DNA of 18,139 nt from JBMOMT01 sp049324835 (lineage in GTDB: Bacteria; Chloroflexota; Anaerolineae; CAYNKW01): the NCBI GenBank assembly GCA_049324835.1, contig JBMOMT010000020.1:1-18139 (forward strand). Direction: 5' to 3'. A program made the translations under genes and the position numbers. Under the pieces are notes generated by a model. It had not been told where the DNA came from. It was given only the letters and a program-made list of their open reading frames with translations, and made no database searches. The stretch's first letter is position 1, and each line of letters starts with the position of its first letter. Positions 7,786-15,204 of the stretch are shown piece after piece.

Positions 7786-8433
7786 TCATTCCCGATTTTC
7801 CAGCCGGAAACCGTGGCCGCGCACCGTCACCACGTACTGATGGCCCCGATCCAGCTCCGTCAATCGATCTCGCAGGCGACGGATGAGCGCATCGATGGCC
7901 TGCTCGGTCACACCAGAAGACTCTTCTTCCGGCCAGACCGTCGCCACGATCTCGTCGCGGCTGCAAACGCGCCCCTGGCCCTCGTACAACAACTCTAACA
8001 CCCGATACTGCGCCAGCGAGAGTGGCGGCGTCAGCTCCTGATCGTTCACCCACACCCGGCGGCCCACTTGGTCCAGACGCAAACCCGGCCCCTGGGAATC
8101 GTCCAACATGAGGGGCACCGTGGCGTCGGCGCCCACAAAGAGCAATTTGACCCGCAGAGCGATCTGGATCTCATCACCATCCTGTAGAGGCGCCGACCCA
8201 TCGATCTCTTGCCCGTTGAGGCAGGTTCCGTTTTTGCTGTCAAGGTCGATCAAGAGATAACGGTTGCCCTCTCTCCGAATCTCGGCATGGTGACGCGAGA
8301 CAGGGCGTTCGGCCAGCACCAGGTCGCAATCTTCTCCCCGGCCGATGAGCAGTCTCTCGCCAGAGATCGTCCACTTGCGCCCCACCTCTATCCCTTCCTT
8401 CATGACCAATATCGGAGACTCAGCCCGCAACAT
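7786..8433 (-). CDS. FHA domain - winged-helix transcriptional regulator
   Basis: A 215-residue cytoplasmic regulator. The start at 8433 is preferred over the upstream ATG at 8478 because AGGAGGT sits 6 nt before it. Residues about 20-100 form a forkhead-associated phosphothreonine-binding domain with all hallmark residues: GR (31-32), SRHHA (46-50), NG (68-69) and NG (73-74). Residues about 118-212 form an OmpR/PhoB-type winged helix ending in 'VVTVRGHGFRL', the usual wing signature. There is no receiver domain, so the input is probably binding of a phosphorylated partner, or phosphorylation by a kinase. The gene is divergent from a Ser/Thr kinase 107 nt away. Mycobacterial EmbR joins the same two functions in the opposite order and is controlled by PknH. 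DNA targets are unknown; the shared intergenic region is a natural candidate. Confidence 0.92.
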   Translation of the reverse strand: MLRAESPILVMKEGIEVGRKWTISGERLLIGRGEDCDLVLAERPVSRHHAEIRREGNRYLLIDLDSKNGTCLNGQEIDGSAPLQDGDEIQIALRVKLLFVGADATVPLMLDDSQGPGLRLDQVGRRVWVNDQELTPPLSLAQYRVLELLYEGQGRVCSRDEIVATVWPEEESSGVTEQAIDALIRRLRDRLTELDRGHQYVVTVRGHGFRLENRE

Positions 8434-8462
8434 GCGGCACCTCCTGCCACACAGCACCGTTC

Positions 8463-8491
8463 TTGACAAACTCTGCAATATGAGATAAGCT
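8463..8491 (+). promoter_or_regulatory. Promoter for the Ser/Thr kinase gene
   Basis: A perfect -35 TTGACA (8463-8468), a 17-nt spacer and TAAGCT (8486-8491), which keeps the important first, second and last bases of TATAAT. It precedes the GTG start by about 50 nt. The weak -10 overlaps the palindrome at 8485-8494. Confidence 0.55.
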
Positions 8492-8494
8492 TAT
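8485..8494. promoter_or_regulatory. Palindrome in the divergent FHA/kinase promoter region
   Basis: ATAAGCTTAT is a perfect 10-bp palindrome overlapping the kinase -10 box, followed by a partial copy (AGCTT at 8498-8502). A site here could control both divergent genes. Its role as an operator is inferred only from position and symmetry. Confidence 0.3.
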
Positions 8495-8540
8495 AGCTTG
8501 AACCTCAGCCCCACTCCTCAACTAACATTGGGAGGCAACT

Positions 8541-9566
8541 GTGCCGGCTTCCCTGACAGTCGGAACGGTTTTACGTTCACGCTACAAAATATCCGAGATG
8601 GTGGGCGCCGGCGGCATGGGAGCCGTTTATCGCGCCGAAGACCTGCGTCTCGAAGGGCGTCAATGCGCCATCAAAGAGATCTCTTTGGAGCTGGAGCCCA
8701 CCGAATCGGCTCGCGCCCAGGCTCAGGCCCAGTTTCAACGCGAGGCGAGCATCCTGGCGCGCCTGGATCATCCCAACCTGCCCAAGGTGTCCGATTATTT
8801 CACCGAAGGCCCGTGCGAGTTCCTGGTCATGGATTTCGTGCCAGGCCGCGATCTCAAAGAGCTGATGGACGAAGCCCGCGCCGCCGGGCAGATGCTCCCG
8901 GAAAAACAGGTGCTCACCTGGGCCGGCCAGTTGTGCGACGCGCTCAACTATCTGCACAATCAGGACCCACCGGTGCTCCACCGCGACATCAAACCGGCCA
9001 ACATCAAACTCACCCCCAACGGCACCATCAAGCTGGTGGACTTTGGGCTGGTCAAATTGATGGTGCCCGACGACGCCACGACCATCACCATCGTTCAGGG
9101 GCGCGGCACCGTGCAATACACTCCTCTGGAGCAATACGGCGGTGATACCGGCCACACCGACATCCGCTCCGACATTTACTCGCTGGCTGCCACGCTCTAT
9201 CACCTGCTGACCAACCAGCCGCCGCTGGACGCCAAACAGCGATTTCTCCGACCGGGCTCGTTGATTCTCCCGCGCAAGCTAAAGCCCAACCTTTCGCTGC
9301 GCACCGAACGCGCTCTGCTGCACGCTCTGGGCATGCACCCGGAGCAACGGCCGGCCAGCATTGCCCAATTCCGCGCCGAACTGTTGGGGTCGGCCCCGCT
9401 GCCCCCCCTCAATACCACCGAAGAGATGACGCCGCTGGATCTGCCCACCGCCAACCTGACCACCGCCCTGCGCGATAACGGTATCCTCATTGGGCTGACG
9501 CTGGGCCTGCTGTTGGTGGCGCTGGTCATCACTTTTTGGATACAACCGACCTCACCGTTGGGTTAA
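8541..9566 (+). CDS. Membrane-anchored Hanks-type Ser/Thr protein kinase
   Basis: A 341-residue kinase starting at GTG, with GGGAGG (8530-8535) 5 nt upstream. All catalytic elements are present: glycine loop G22-AGGMG-27, lysine K45 in 'AIKEI', alpha-C E68, catalytic loop HRDIKPAN (147-154, D149), DFG (167-169) and D211 in 'SDIYSLA'. The activation segment contains T180, T181, T183 and T190, candidates for autophosphorylation; the usual P-E-Q is 'PLEQY'. After the kinase domain (about 15-280) comes a short linker and one transmembrane helix (about 313-334), leaving only a few residues outside. There are no PASTA or other extracellular sensor domains, so signal input must come from a partner or from the membrane. 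It is divergent from the FHA regulator, a likely substrate or reader. It converges with the GH3 gene across a 19-nt gap. Confidence 0.93.
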   Translation: MPASLTVGTVLRSRYKISEMVGAGGMGAVYRAEDLRLEGRQCAIKEISLELEPTESARAQAQAQFQREASILARLDHPNLPKVSDYFTEGPCEFLVMDFVPGRDLKELMDEARAAGQMLPEKQVLTWAGQLCDALNYLHNQDPPVLHRDIKPANIKLTPNGTIKLVDFGLVKLMVPDDATTITIVQGRGTVQYTPLEQYGGDTGHTDIRSDIYSLAATLYHLLTNQPPLDAKQRFLRPGSLILPRKLKPNLSLRTERALLHALGMHPEQRPASIAQFRAELLGSAPLPPLNTTEEMTPLDLPTANLTTALRDNGILIGLTLGLLLVALVITFWIQPTSPLG

Positions 9567-9585
9567 CCAACCAGCAGCCGAAGCC

Positions 9586-12525
9586 TCAGCGCTGTCGCTC
9601 GGTCACACGACGCCACAGCGCCAGTCCCACCGGCACCGAGCCGAAAACCAGGCAAATCAGAATCACCCCCCACTCGCTGGCGATCTCGTGCACCCAACCA
9701 GAGCCCGGCACACCCAGGCCGTAGAGATTGTAGCCCACCAACCCCCAAACCAGCGCCCACAGAAAAGCCCGTATGCCCCTGGACCAATTCTGGCCGCCGC
9801 TGAGCTCCACCACAAAACCGGTGATACCCACCAAAAAGACGGCCAGGAGCGAACGCCACAGATCCTGAACCGACACCAAAGGCCGTCCCGATGATGGCAG
9901 AGGAGTGGGCGTGGGCGTGGCGGCAGGCGTGACGGTAGCGGTGGGCGTGGCCGTGGCCGTTGGGGTGGCGGTGGGCGTGACCGTGGGTGTGGGTGTATCG
10001 GTGGGGGTTGGGGTGAAGGTTGGCGTGGCGGTGGGTGTGGGTGTGGGCGGCTCCACCGTCTCGACCACCGCCGGCTGGCCTTCGGTTATGGTAAACGACC
10101 ACAGGATCGAAGTCAGAGCCGGTGAACTCTGCACCGTGACCTCCAACTGCCCGGTGCGATCCACCTCCACCTCCACCTCGGCCAGGCCATTCACCGTTTC
10201 CCGCTCGACGATTTTGGTCAGACCCTCTTCACTCCACAGCAGCTTGAAATTAACCGGCGTGCCATCGGGCACCACCCGCCCGTTACGGTCCTGGATCGGC
10301 CCGGCCCGCAGGTGGATCTGATCGCCCACCTGCAACTCGATCTGCTCCGGCGGGCTTGTGGTGGGGTCCATCTCGGGCCACACGATACGGATCACCTGAG
10401 CCGGGTCTGGCTCCAGTTGGGTGGAGAGGTTGTAATTGGTGCCCACCACGTCCACCGGCAGATCACCCTGCAGTGGAAACTCGCGGAACAGCGCCCGCAC
10501 CGAGGCTTCGATGAACGGCTGGGTCTTGCTATAGACGCCGTAATAGGCATCCAGTTTGCTGATCTCGGTGGCATCGAGATAATAAGGCGCGTTGTAGGCC
10601 AGAGCCACCACCGTTTTATCGCGTAACACATCGGAGCGCCGGGCCAGCAATTCCTGCACCGCGCCAGACTGGGGATATTTCCTGGGGTTATAATCCAGCA
10701 TGGCAAAGATGATCCAGTTGGCCGCCGCCAGCTCGGCTTCGATATCCGGTTGGGGCGTGGCTGTGGGCAACAGTTCAGGCGTTGGCGAGGCCACCGTTGC
10801 CGTGACGGTGGGCGATGGCTCCGGCAGAGGAGGCCCGGCCTCAGGCGGTTCCAGAAAAGCCAGCAAGTCAGAAAAAGTGAACGACGTCACCCGATCGGCG
10901 TCGATTTGCCCCCTGGCCTCCGGCCCATATAACCGCAGCATGGTCTGTTCCAGCGCCTGAGGCGCGATGAAATAACAGGCGTCATCACCCGCTTCGGCGC
11001 AATCGGGACGCTGGCGGTCATCGGTGAGAATCAGAATACGATCTTTGTTAGACGGTGGGTTGGGGATGCGGCCCGACAGTTCCTGGGAAGTGGGGTGGAT
11101 GAGCGTGATGGCATCGCGGGCGACGTTATAAACCATCTCCCGGCCTTTGCCGATCTGATCCACCACCTGTTCCACATCCACCAGCACCTGTTCTGGCGTC
11201 ATCTCGGGATACAGGCGCATCTTGAGCTTGAGAATACGGTAGACAGCCTCGTCCACGCGCGATTGAAAAGCCGGATCCGAAGTGTACTTTTCACGGAAAT
11301 AGAGGACCGTGTCCTGGATATTGGCCAACTGATCCGCCCAGAGATCCGTCTCGGCAAACTGGGAGAGCAGCAACAGATCGTTGCCGGCCAGCAGAGCCTC
11401 CTCGGCAATACGACGGTGCGGAAAGGTGCCGAGCTGATCCAGGTAGTATTTGCGGATGGCCGTCACACCCAGCGCATCGCTCACCAGCACTCCCCCGCCT
11501 GTGCGCCACGGCTCGAATTCCGGCTCCGACAGGAGCAGCGGCAGGTGTTGTGTGTCCAGACTGATGGGCCGCGTGTACTGGCGGATGTTATCACCCTGGA
11601 AGCCCTTGTAGCGGATGTGGGTGGTCATCATGGCATCGGCCACCGCCAGCGGATCGGCGCCCTCTATTTGAGTGACGGCAAAAAAGGGCGGCAACTCGAT
11701 GCGACGCAACGTCTCGCGCGATTTGTCCACCGTGGCCACTTCCTGATCGGCGTCCCGGTCGCTGGCGCCAAAACCGGGAAAGTGTTTGACCACCGCCGCC
11801 AGACGGCCATCGCTGCCGCTGTGCAGGCCACGCACGTAGGCCTGGCCCAGTTTGCCCACCCAGAACGGATCGCCGCCAAAGGTGCGCGTGCCGAGATCGC
11901 CTTTCAGGCCGGGACGCGGTTCTTCCAGCACATCCAGCGAGGGGCCAAGCAGCATGTTGACGCCCACCGCACTCAACTCGTGGCCGGCGATCGTGCCCAC
12001 GGCCTCGGCATGGGTCTCGCTCCACGTGGCGCCCAGGGCCATGTTGTTGGGCATCGGCGTGAAACCGTTGGTCAGACGTGTGTAGGGATAAGCATCACCC
12101 TCGTGATCCAGAGCCACAAAGAGGGGCACAAACGGCCTGACGGTTTCGGTGGTAGTGACGCCCGTCGTGGTGGTGAGCGTCTGGCTGGCCGCCAGGGCCC
12201 AGCCTTGCAAGCTGTTGACCAGTTCGGCTGCCTGGCGCGCGGTATCACCCTCGTTCGAGATGTTGCCATTGACCTCCAACAGCACCACGCCGCCGATGTG
12301 ATATTCGGTGATCAAGCGGGCAATGTCCGACGAATCACCGGCGTCCTGGCCCACAAACGTGACCAGGAAAAGCTGGCCCACCTTTTCCTCGACCGTCAAC
12401 TGGCTCATCAACACCAGCACCGGGTCGGGCTCACCCTGGGCGGCCCCCGGTGATAGTGGCATAGCTGCCAGCCATATCACTGTGATGGTCGCCAGGATCA
12501 GGCTCTTTTGGAAAATCACCCTCAT
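9586..12525 (-). CDS. Secreted, membrane-anchored GH3 (NagZ-like) glycoside hydrolase
   Basis: A 979-residue exported enzyme. A signal peptide (1-30, ending 'SPGAAQ') follows the ATG, with GAGGT 6 nt upstream. Residues about 35-440 are a GH3 TIM barrel of the beta-N-acetylglucosaminidase type: 'LTVEEKVGQLFLV', 'ALDHEGD' (D140), 'KHFPGFG' (247-253) and nucleophile D350 in 'VLVSDALG'. NagZ enzymes normally read KHFPGHG....DSH, where the last His is the acid/base; here the matching residues are F252 and D258-A-D260, so that His is absent. A second alpha/beta region (about 465-700) is interrupted by a Thr/Pro-rich insert (565-592). An Ig-like beta domain (about 725-815), a Thr/Pro stalk (826-876) and three predicted transmembrane helices (about 888-907, 917-937, 950-971) follow. 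The likely substrate is an amino-sugar glycan in the envelope, but the altered site makes this uncertain. Confidence 0.88.
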   Translation of the reverse strand: MRVIFQKSLILATITVIWLAAMPLSPGAAQGEPDPVLVLMSQLTVEEKVGQLFLVTFVGQDAGDSSDIARLITEYHIGGVVLLEVNGNISNEGDTARQAAELVNSLQGWALAASQTLTTTTGVTTTETVRPFVPLFVALDHEGDAYPYTRLTNGFTPMPNNMALGATWSETHAEAVGTIAGHELSAVGVNMLLGPSLDVLEEPRPGLKGDLGTRTFGGDPFWVGKLGQAYVRGLHSGSDGRLAAVVKHFPGFGASDRDADQEVATVDKSRETLRRIELPPFFAVTQIEGADPLAVADAMMTTHIRYKGFQGDNIRQYTRPISLDTQHLPLLLSEPEFEPWRTGGGVLVSDALGVTAIRKYYLDQLGTFPHRRIAEEALLAGNDLLLLSQFAETDLWADQLANIQDTVLYFREKYTSDPAFQSRVDEAVYRILKLKMRLYPEMTPEQVLVDVEQVVDQIGKGREMVYNVARDAITLIHPTSQELSGRIPNPPSNKDRILILTDDRQRPDCAEAGDDACYFIAPQALEQTMLRLYGPEARGQIDADRVTSFTFSDLLAFLEPPEAGPPLPEPSPTVTATVASPTPELLPTATPQPDIEAELAAANWIIFAMLDYNPRKYPQSGAVQELLARRSDVLRDKTVVALAYNAPYYLDATEISKLDAYYGVYSKTQPFIEASVRALFREFPLQGDLPVDVVGTNYNLSTQLEPDPAQVIRIVWPEMDPTTSPPEQIELQVGDQIHLRAGPIQDRNGRVVPDGTPVNFKLLWSEEGLTKIVERETVNGLAEVEVEVDRTGQLEVTVQSSPALTSILWSFTITEGQPAVVETVEPPTPTPTATPTFTPTPTDTPTPTVTPTATPTATATPTATVTPAATPTPTPLPSSGRPLVSVQDLWRSLLAVFLVGITGFVVELSGGQNWSRGIRAFLWALVWGLVGYNLYGLGVPGSGWVHEIASEWGVILICLVFGSVPVGLALWRRVTERQR
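9898..10050 (-). repeat. Low-complexity Thr/Pro-coding repeat in the GH3 gene
   Basis: Seen on the plus strand as degenerate GTGGGCGTGG/GGTGGCGGTG units. On the coding strand it specifies the TPTATPT stalk (residues 826-876) that holds the catalytic part away from the membrane helices. A shorter Thr/Pro segment is encoded at 10750-10833. Confidence 0.8.
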
Positions 12526-12582
12526 TACCAGACCTCACAGAAGCTTGTCGAACCGCATCGATCCTCACGCCTATCGTTGCAT

Positions 12583-12611
12583 AGTATACTCGCTTCGCCG
12601 CAAAGCGTCAA
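12583..12611 (-). promoter_or_regulatory. Sigma-70-type promoter for the GH3 gene
   Basis: On the minus strand: TTGACG (12611-12606), a 17-nt spacer and TATACT (12588-12583). Each box is one base from consensus. The predicted transcription start near 12576 gives a leader of about 50 nt. This is the strongest promoter match on the minus strand of the window. Confidence 0.78.
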
Positions 12612-12621
12612 CCATCCTATA

Positions 12622-12646
12622 CCCCAAAGTGTATTTCACTTTGGGG
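12622..12646. promoter_or_regulatory. Inverted repeat upstream of the GH3 promoter, possible operator
   Basis: CCCCAAAGTG/CACTTTGGGG, a perfect 10-bp inverted repeat with a 5-nt spacer, ends 10 bp upstream of the -35 box. Spacing and symmetry suit an activator or repressor dimer. As RNA it could also form a hairpin, but no T-tract follows it on either strand. No known motif is recognised. Confidence 0.4.
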
Positions 12647-12830
12647 GCGGGTTTTCATCCCCCGCAGGTTTTCGGCGCGCAAAAACTGCCTGCCTCTGTT
12701 CAGCGACCCTGACTGACATGCACCCATACACCGACAGCAATCGTAGGCCAATCGTAGTTTTCTCGTCCAGAAAAAAAACGGGCAGTGGGGTATACTACAA
12801 TCAGCTTCTTTTTCTCCTCCTTTTCACATA

Positions 12831-12864
12831 GAGAGCCAAGGGTTTGGGGCAACCCTTGGCTCTC
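12831..12864 (-). terminator. Strong hairpin downstream of the protease gene
   Basis: A perfect 14-bp stem, GAGAGCCAAGGGTT/AACCCTTGGCTCTC, with a 6-nt loop, lies 56 nt past the protease stop. No T-tract follows on the minus strand (TATGTGAAAAGG), while a pyrimidine-rich run lies on its other side. It is the best candidate for the operon's 3' end or for transcript stabilisation. Confidence 0.55.
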
Positions 12865-12874
12865 GTGATCTAGA

Positions 12875-12891
12875 GCGGGGCAGTGCCCCGC
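12875..12891. other. Short GC-rich hairpin
   Basis: GCGGGGC/GCCCCGC, a 7-bp stem with a 3-nt loop, lies between the protease stop and the larger hairpin. It probably belongs to the same 3' structure. Confidence 0.4.
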
Positions 12892-12919
12892 GCGTTCAGA
12901 CCTGACCGGCTGAAAGGGC

Positions 12920-15187
12920 CTATTTGGCCTCCAGCACGATCTCCAGAGGCAACTCTTCAGCGAGCTCGGCGATAGAGATATCGTCGCCGCCGATGGGCTC
13001 GTAGCCCTGAGCCGCCACAACGATGCTGTAAGACTCCTCAGGATCCAGCGCATCTTCCAATTGGAAATAGCCGTTACGATCCGTCTCGGCCAGCACCAAC
13101 ACCTGACTTTCGTCCCACTCAAAGTCTGCCAGTGTGACATCGGGCAGCAGCACGATGAAAAACGCGCCCTGGATACCTTTGGCGGTGCTGGCATCTCTGA
13201 CGTAACCGTCCAGCACAACCCCCTCCGTATCGTCCTCGTCGTCGGGGGGTTTGTCCTGGCGACCTTCGCCCACCGTGGTTTCGCCAGACCGCAGCACCTG
13301 GCCCTCGATCATCAGATCCACACGGTAATCACCATCGGGCAGCGGGCCGCTGTTGGAGTAGATATAATCGTAAAAGGTACCCAACTCGCCCATATCCCAT
13401 TCGTAGGGAATTTCCAGCACCATCACGTCATCGATGTACCACATCTCTTCAAAGTCGAGACCGTCTTGCATGCCCTGGTAATCGGCAAAGATGTGTATCT
13501 CTTGTGCGCCAGACGGAAACGCATCGGTTTCCCCCGTCGGTTCGCCGCGACGGGTGACCCCTTCGGCAAAGACGATCTCGTCAAAGGAGGCGCCATCGCC
13601 CTGGCCAGTGGAATCGCCGACCACCCAGAAATCGGACGTGGCCGAGAGTATATCCTCGATGTACAGCTCTAGCCGGTAGCGTCCGGCTTCAATGCCCGCG
13701 CTGTTGATAACGCTGATCCAAAAGCTGCCTTCCTCATCGCTGCTCCAGCGATCACTCTCGCTATAGACCTCTTCACCATTCGAGTACCACACCTGGCTCC
13801 ACTCGCTGCTGGCAGCCATGTTCTGAAAATCGAAAAAGGCATACACCTCTGTCACGCCTGCGGTCAGCAGGTAACCGGGGTTGGTGGGTTCGTCGCTCCT
13901 GGTCACGCCATCGGAAAAGACGATGTTACGAAAGGCCGGATCGCCAGACGGCTGCCCGCCGACCTCGATGGACGCTTCGGCCAGAGTATCGTCTTCCACA
14001 TAGATTTCCAGATCGTAGGTGGCGTCCTCGAACTCGGCGTCGCTCCAGCCGATCCACCACATGCCGCTCTCGCCGCCGTTCCACACCGTCGGCGGTAGAC
14101 TCCAATCTTCCGCCTCTCGACCGTCGATGTAGGTCTTCATGCCATACACGACGCCATCGACCATGCCGCTGTAATCGAAAAAGAGGTACAGGCTGTGCGC
14201 GCCGGAAGGCAAGCCGGTGACCACGTCCATGGGCAGGTTGATGTCGTTGACTTGGGAAGCAAAAAAGAGACGGCTGAGCTGCGCTTCACCTTCGTAGGTT
14301 TCGCGACCCGGCACGTCTTTTTCCACGATCACACCAGAACGGGCCTGCTCGATCAGGGGCAACGCCAGGTTGATCGGTCGCAGGCCGTTGATGAAACCAC
14401 CGATGGGCACGGCGGCATCGCGGCTGTCCACGATGCCGTCGCCGTTGGTATCGGCCACCGGCCGGGCATCGACGATCTCGTCGGTGACGCCGCCCTGAGT
14501 GGGCACGCCCACCAGCAAACCGGCCTCATCGACAGCAGTGCCGCCGCTGTTGCCGCCGGCAATGGTGGCATCGGTCTTGATCCAGGCCCGGCCATCCACG
14601 CCAGCCTCGTGGGTAAAGCCACTGACGTTGCCAGAGGTAAAGGTGATCGTCTCACCGCCGATGCCGGGGTAACCAAAGATGTTGAGTTGATCGCCCACCA
14701 CCAGCGTGTCCGAGTCGCCCAGGCTGACGGCCGGCAACTTGAGCGTTGCCGCCTCTACCGGACTGCCGTCCAGATCGTGCGTGATGCGGATGACGGCCAG
14801 ATCGAGAACCGGATCGTAGGCTGCCACCTCGGCCAGGTAGGTGGGGCGCGCCGGTTCGTCGGAGCTGATGGTCAGCGCCACCACCAGCACGTCGTACTGG
14901 TAATCATCGGGATAACCCATGGCCGTCGGCAGGGCCACATGGCAGTTGGTGAGCACCAGCCCTTCCGGATCGATGATGGTGCCCGAGCCCCACCACAACG
15001 GATCCAGATTACCACGGCTGTCCTCAACGGTGGCATAGATGCGCACCACCGATTTGAGCACATCCTGGCGTGTTTTGCGATCCAAGGCCTGGGTAGGCGT
15101 TACACCCACCGCTCCCAGCAGCAAGGCCACGATCAACACGATGCTCAGGGCCCGCAAGGCCCGCGTTGTGGGAATTTTGTGTCGCAT
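12920..15187 (-). CDS. Secreted trypsin-like serine protease with three tandem beta repeats and a carboxypeptidase-regulatory-like domain
   Basis: A 755-residue exported protease and third gene of the operon, 17 nt after the preceding gene, with GGAAAGGA upstream of its ATG. The signal peptide ends near 'TPTQA' (about 34). A chymotrypsin-fold domain (about 40-285) shows a complete triad: H83 in 'TNCHVA', D129 in 'DLAVI' and S214 in 'GGNSGGT', as in S1C/HtrA-type enzymes; no PDZ domain is visible. After S214 comes a calcium-loop-like segment, D246-TNGDGIV-D254. Residues 304-645 hold three modules about 115 residues apart, opening at L304, F419 and F535 with the pattern '(I/L).F...V', then 'Y.FFD(Y/F)..M'. 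Residues about 650-755 resemble a carboxypeptidase-regulatory/Cna-B-type beta domain ('GYVRDAS..KGIQGA', 'TDRNGYFQLED'). It is acidic overall. The modules may bind a surface or substrate partner. Confidence 0.9.
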   Translation of the reverse strand: MRHKIPTTRALRALSIVLIVALLLGAVGVTPTQALDRKTRQDVLKSVVRIYATVEDSRGNLDPLWWGSGTIIDPEGLVLTNCHVALPTAMGYPDDYQYDVLVVALTISSDEPARPTYLAEVAAYDPVLDLAVIRITHDLDGSPVEAATLKLPAVSLGDSDTLVVGDQLNIFGYPGIGGETITFTSGNVSGFTHEAGVDGRAWIKTDATIAGGNSGGTAVDEAGLLVGVPTQGGVTDEIVDARPVADTNGDGIVDSRDAAVPIGGFINGLRPINLALPLIEQARSGVIVEKDVPGRETYEGEAQLSRLFFASQVNDINLPMDVVTGLPSGAHSLYLFFDYSGMVDGVVYGMKTYIDGREAEDWSLPPTVWNGGESGMWWIGWSDAEFEDATYDLEIYVEDDTLAEASIEVGGQPSGDPAFRNIVFSDGVTRSDEPTNPGYLLTAGVTEVYAFFDFQNMAASSEWSQVWYSNGEEVYSESDRWSSDEEGSFWISVINSAGIEAGRYRLELYIEDILSATSDFWVVGDSTGQGDGASFDEIVFAEGVTRRGEPTGETDAFPSGAQEIHIFADYQGMQDGLDFEEMWYIDDVMVLEIPYEWDMGELGTFYDYIYSNSGPLPDGDYRVDLMIEGQVLRSGETTVGEGRQDKPPDDEDDTEGVVLDGYVRDASTAKGIQGAFFIVLLPDVTLADFEWDESQVLVLAETDRNGYFQLEDALDPEESYSIVVAAQGYEPIGGDDISIAELAEELPLEIVLEAK
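13255..14278 (-). repeat. Three tandem protein modules encoded in the protease gene
   Basis: Module starts align at residues L304 (LSRLFFASQV), F419 (FRNIVFSDGV) and F535 (FDEIVFAEGV), giving a period of 115-116 residues. Each has a central 'FFDYSGM', 'FFDFQNM' or 'FADYQGM' motif and later a 'YDLEIYVED', 'YRLELYIED' or 'YRVDLMIEG' strand. The modules have diverged in sequence. I do not recognise a named family. Confidence 0.75.
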
Positions 15188-15204
15188 GGTTTTTTCCTTT
15201 CCCT

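Larger units (their letters stand above)
12526..12919. other. 394-nt intergenic region upstream of GH3
   Basis: It holds the GH3 promoter (12583-12611, minus strand), a 10-bp inverted repeat (12622-12646) just upstream of it, and two GC-rich hairpins (12831-12864 and 12875-12891) near the end of the protease gene. Between about 12650 and 12830 I see an A-tract (12771-12778) and a TATACTACAAT stretch at 12791, but no convincing gene or RNA. Confidence 0.7.

Noticed and set aside
8498..9145. Plus-strand frame overlapping the kinase gene
   Set aside because: Its Arg-rich product has no kinase motifs, and the correct frame with all catalytic elements starts at GTG 8541.
9898..10050. GTGGGCGTGG-like repetition as a CRISPR or minisatellite
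   Set aside because: Units are short, degenerate and in frame; they encode the Thr/Pro stalk of the GH3 protein and there are no spacers.
11095..12453. Long plus-strand open frame (452 codons) opposite the GH3 gene
   Set aside because: It is fully antisense to a well-recognised enzyme, its product is His/Gln/Arg-rich with no family resemblance, and it has no credible ribosome site. It is a GC-driven shadow.
12768..12830. Small RNA gene suggested by TATACT at 12791 and the hairpin at 12831-12864
   Set aside because: No -35 at the correct distance, no T-tract after the hairpin, and the implied transcript would be very short.
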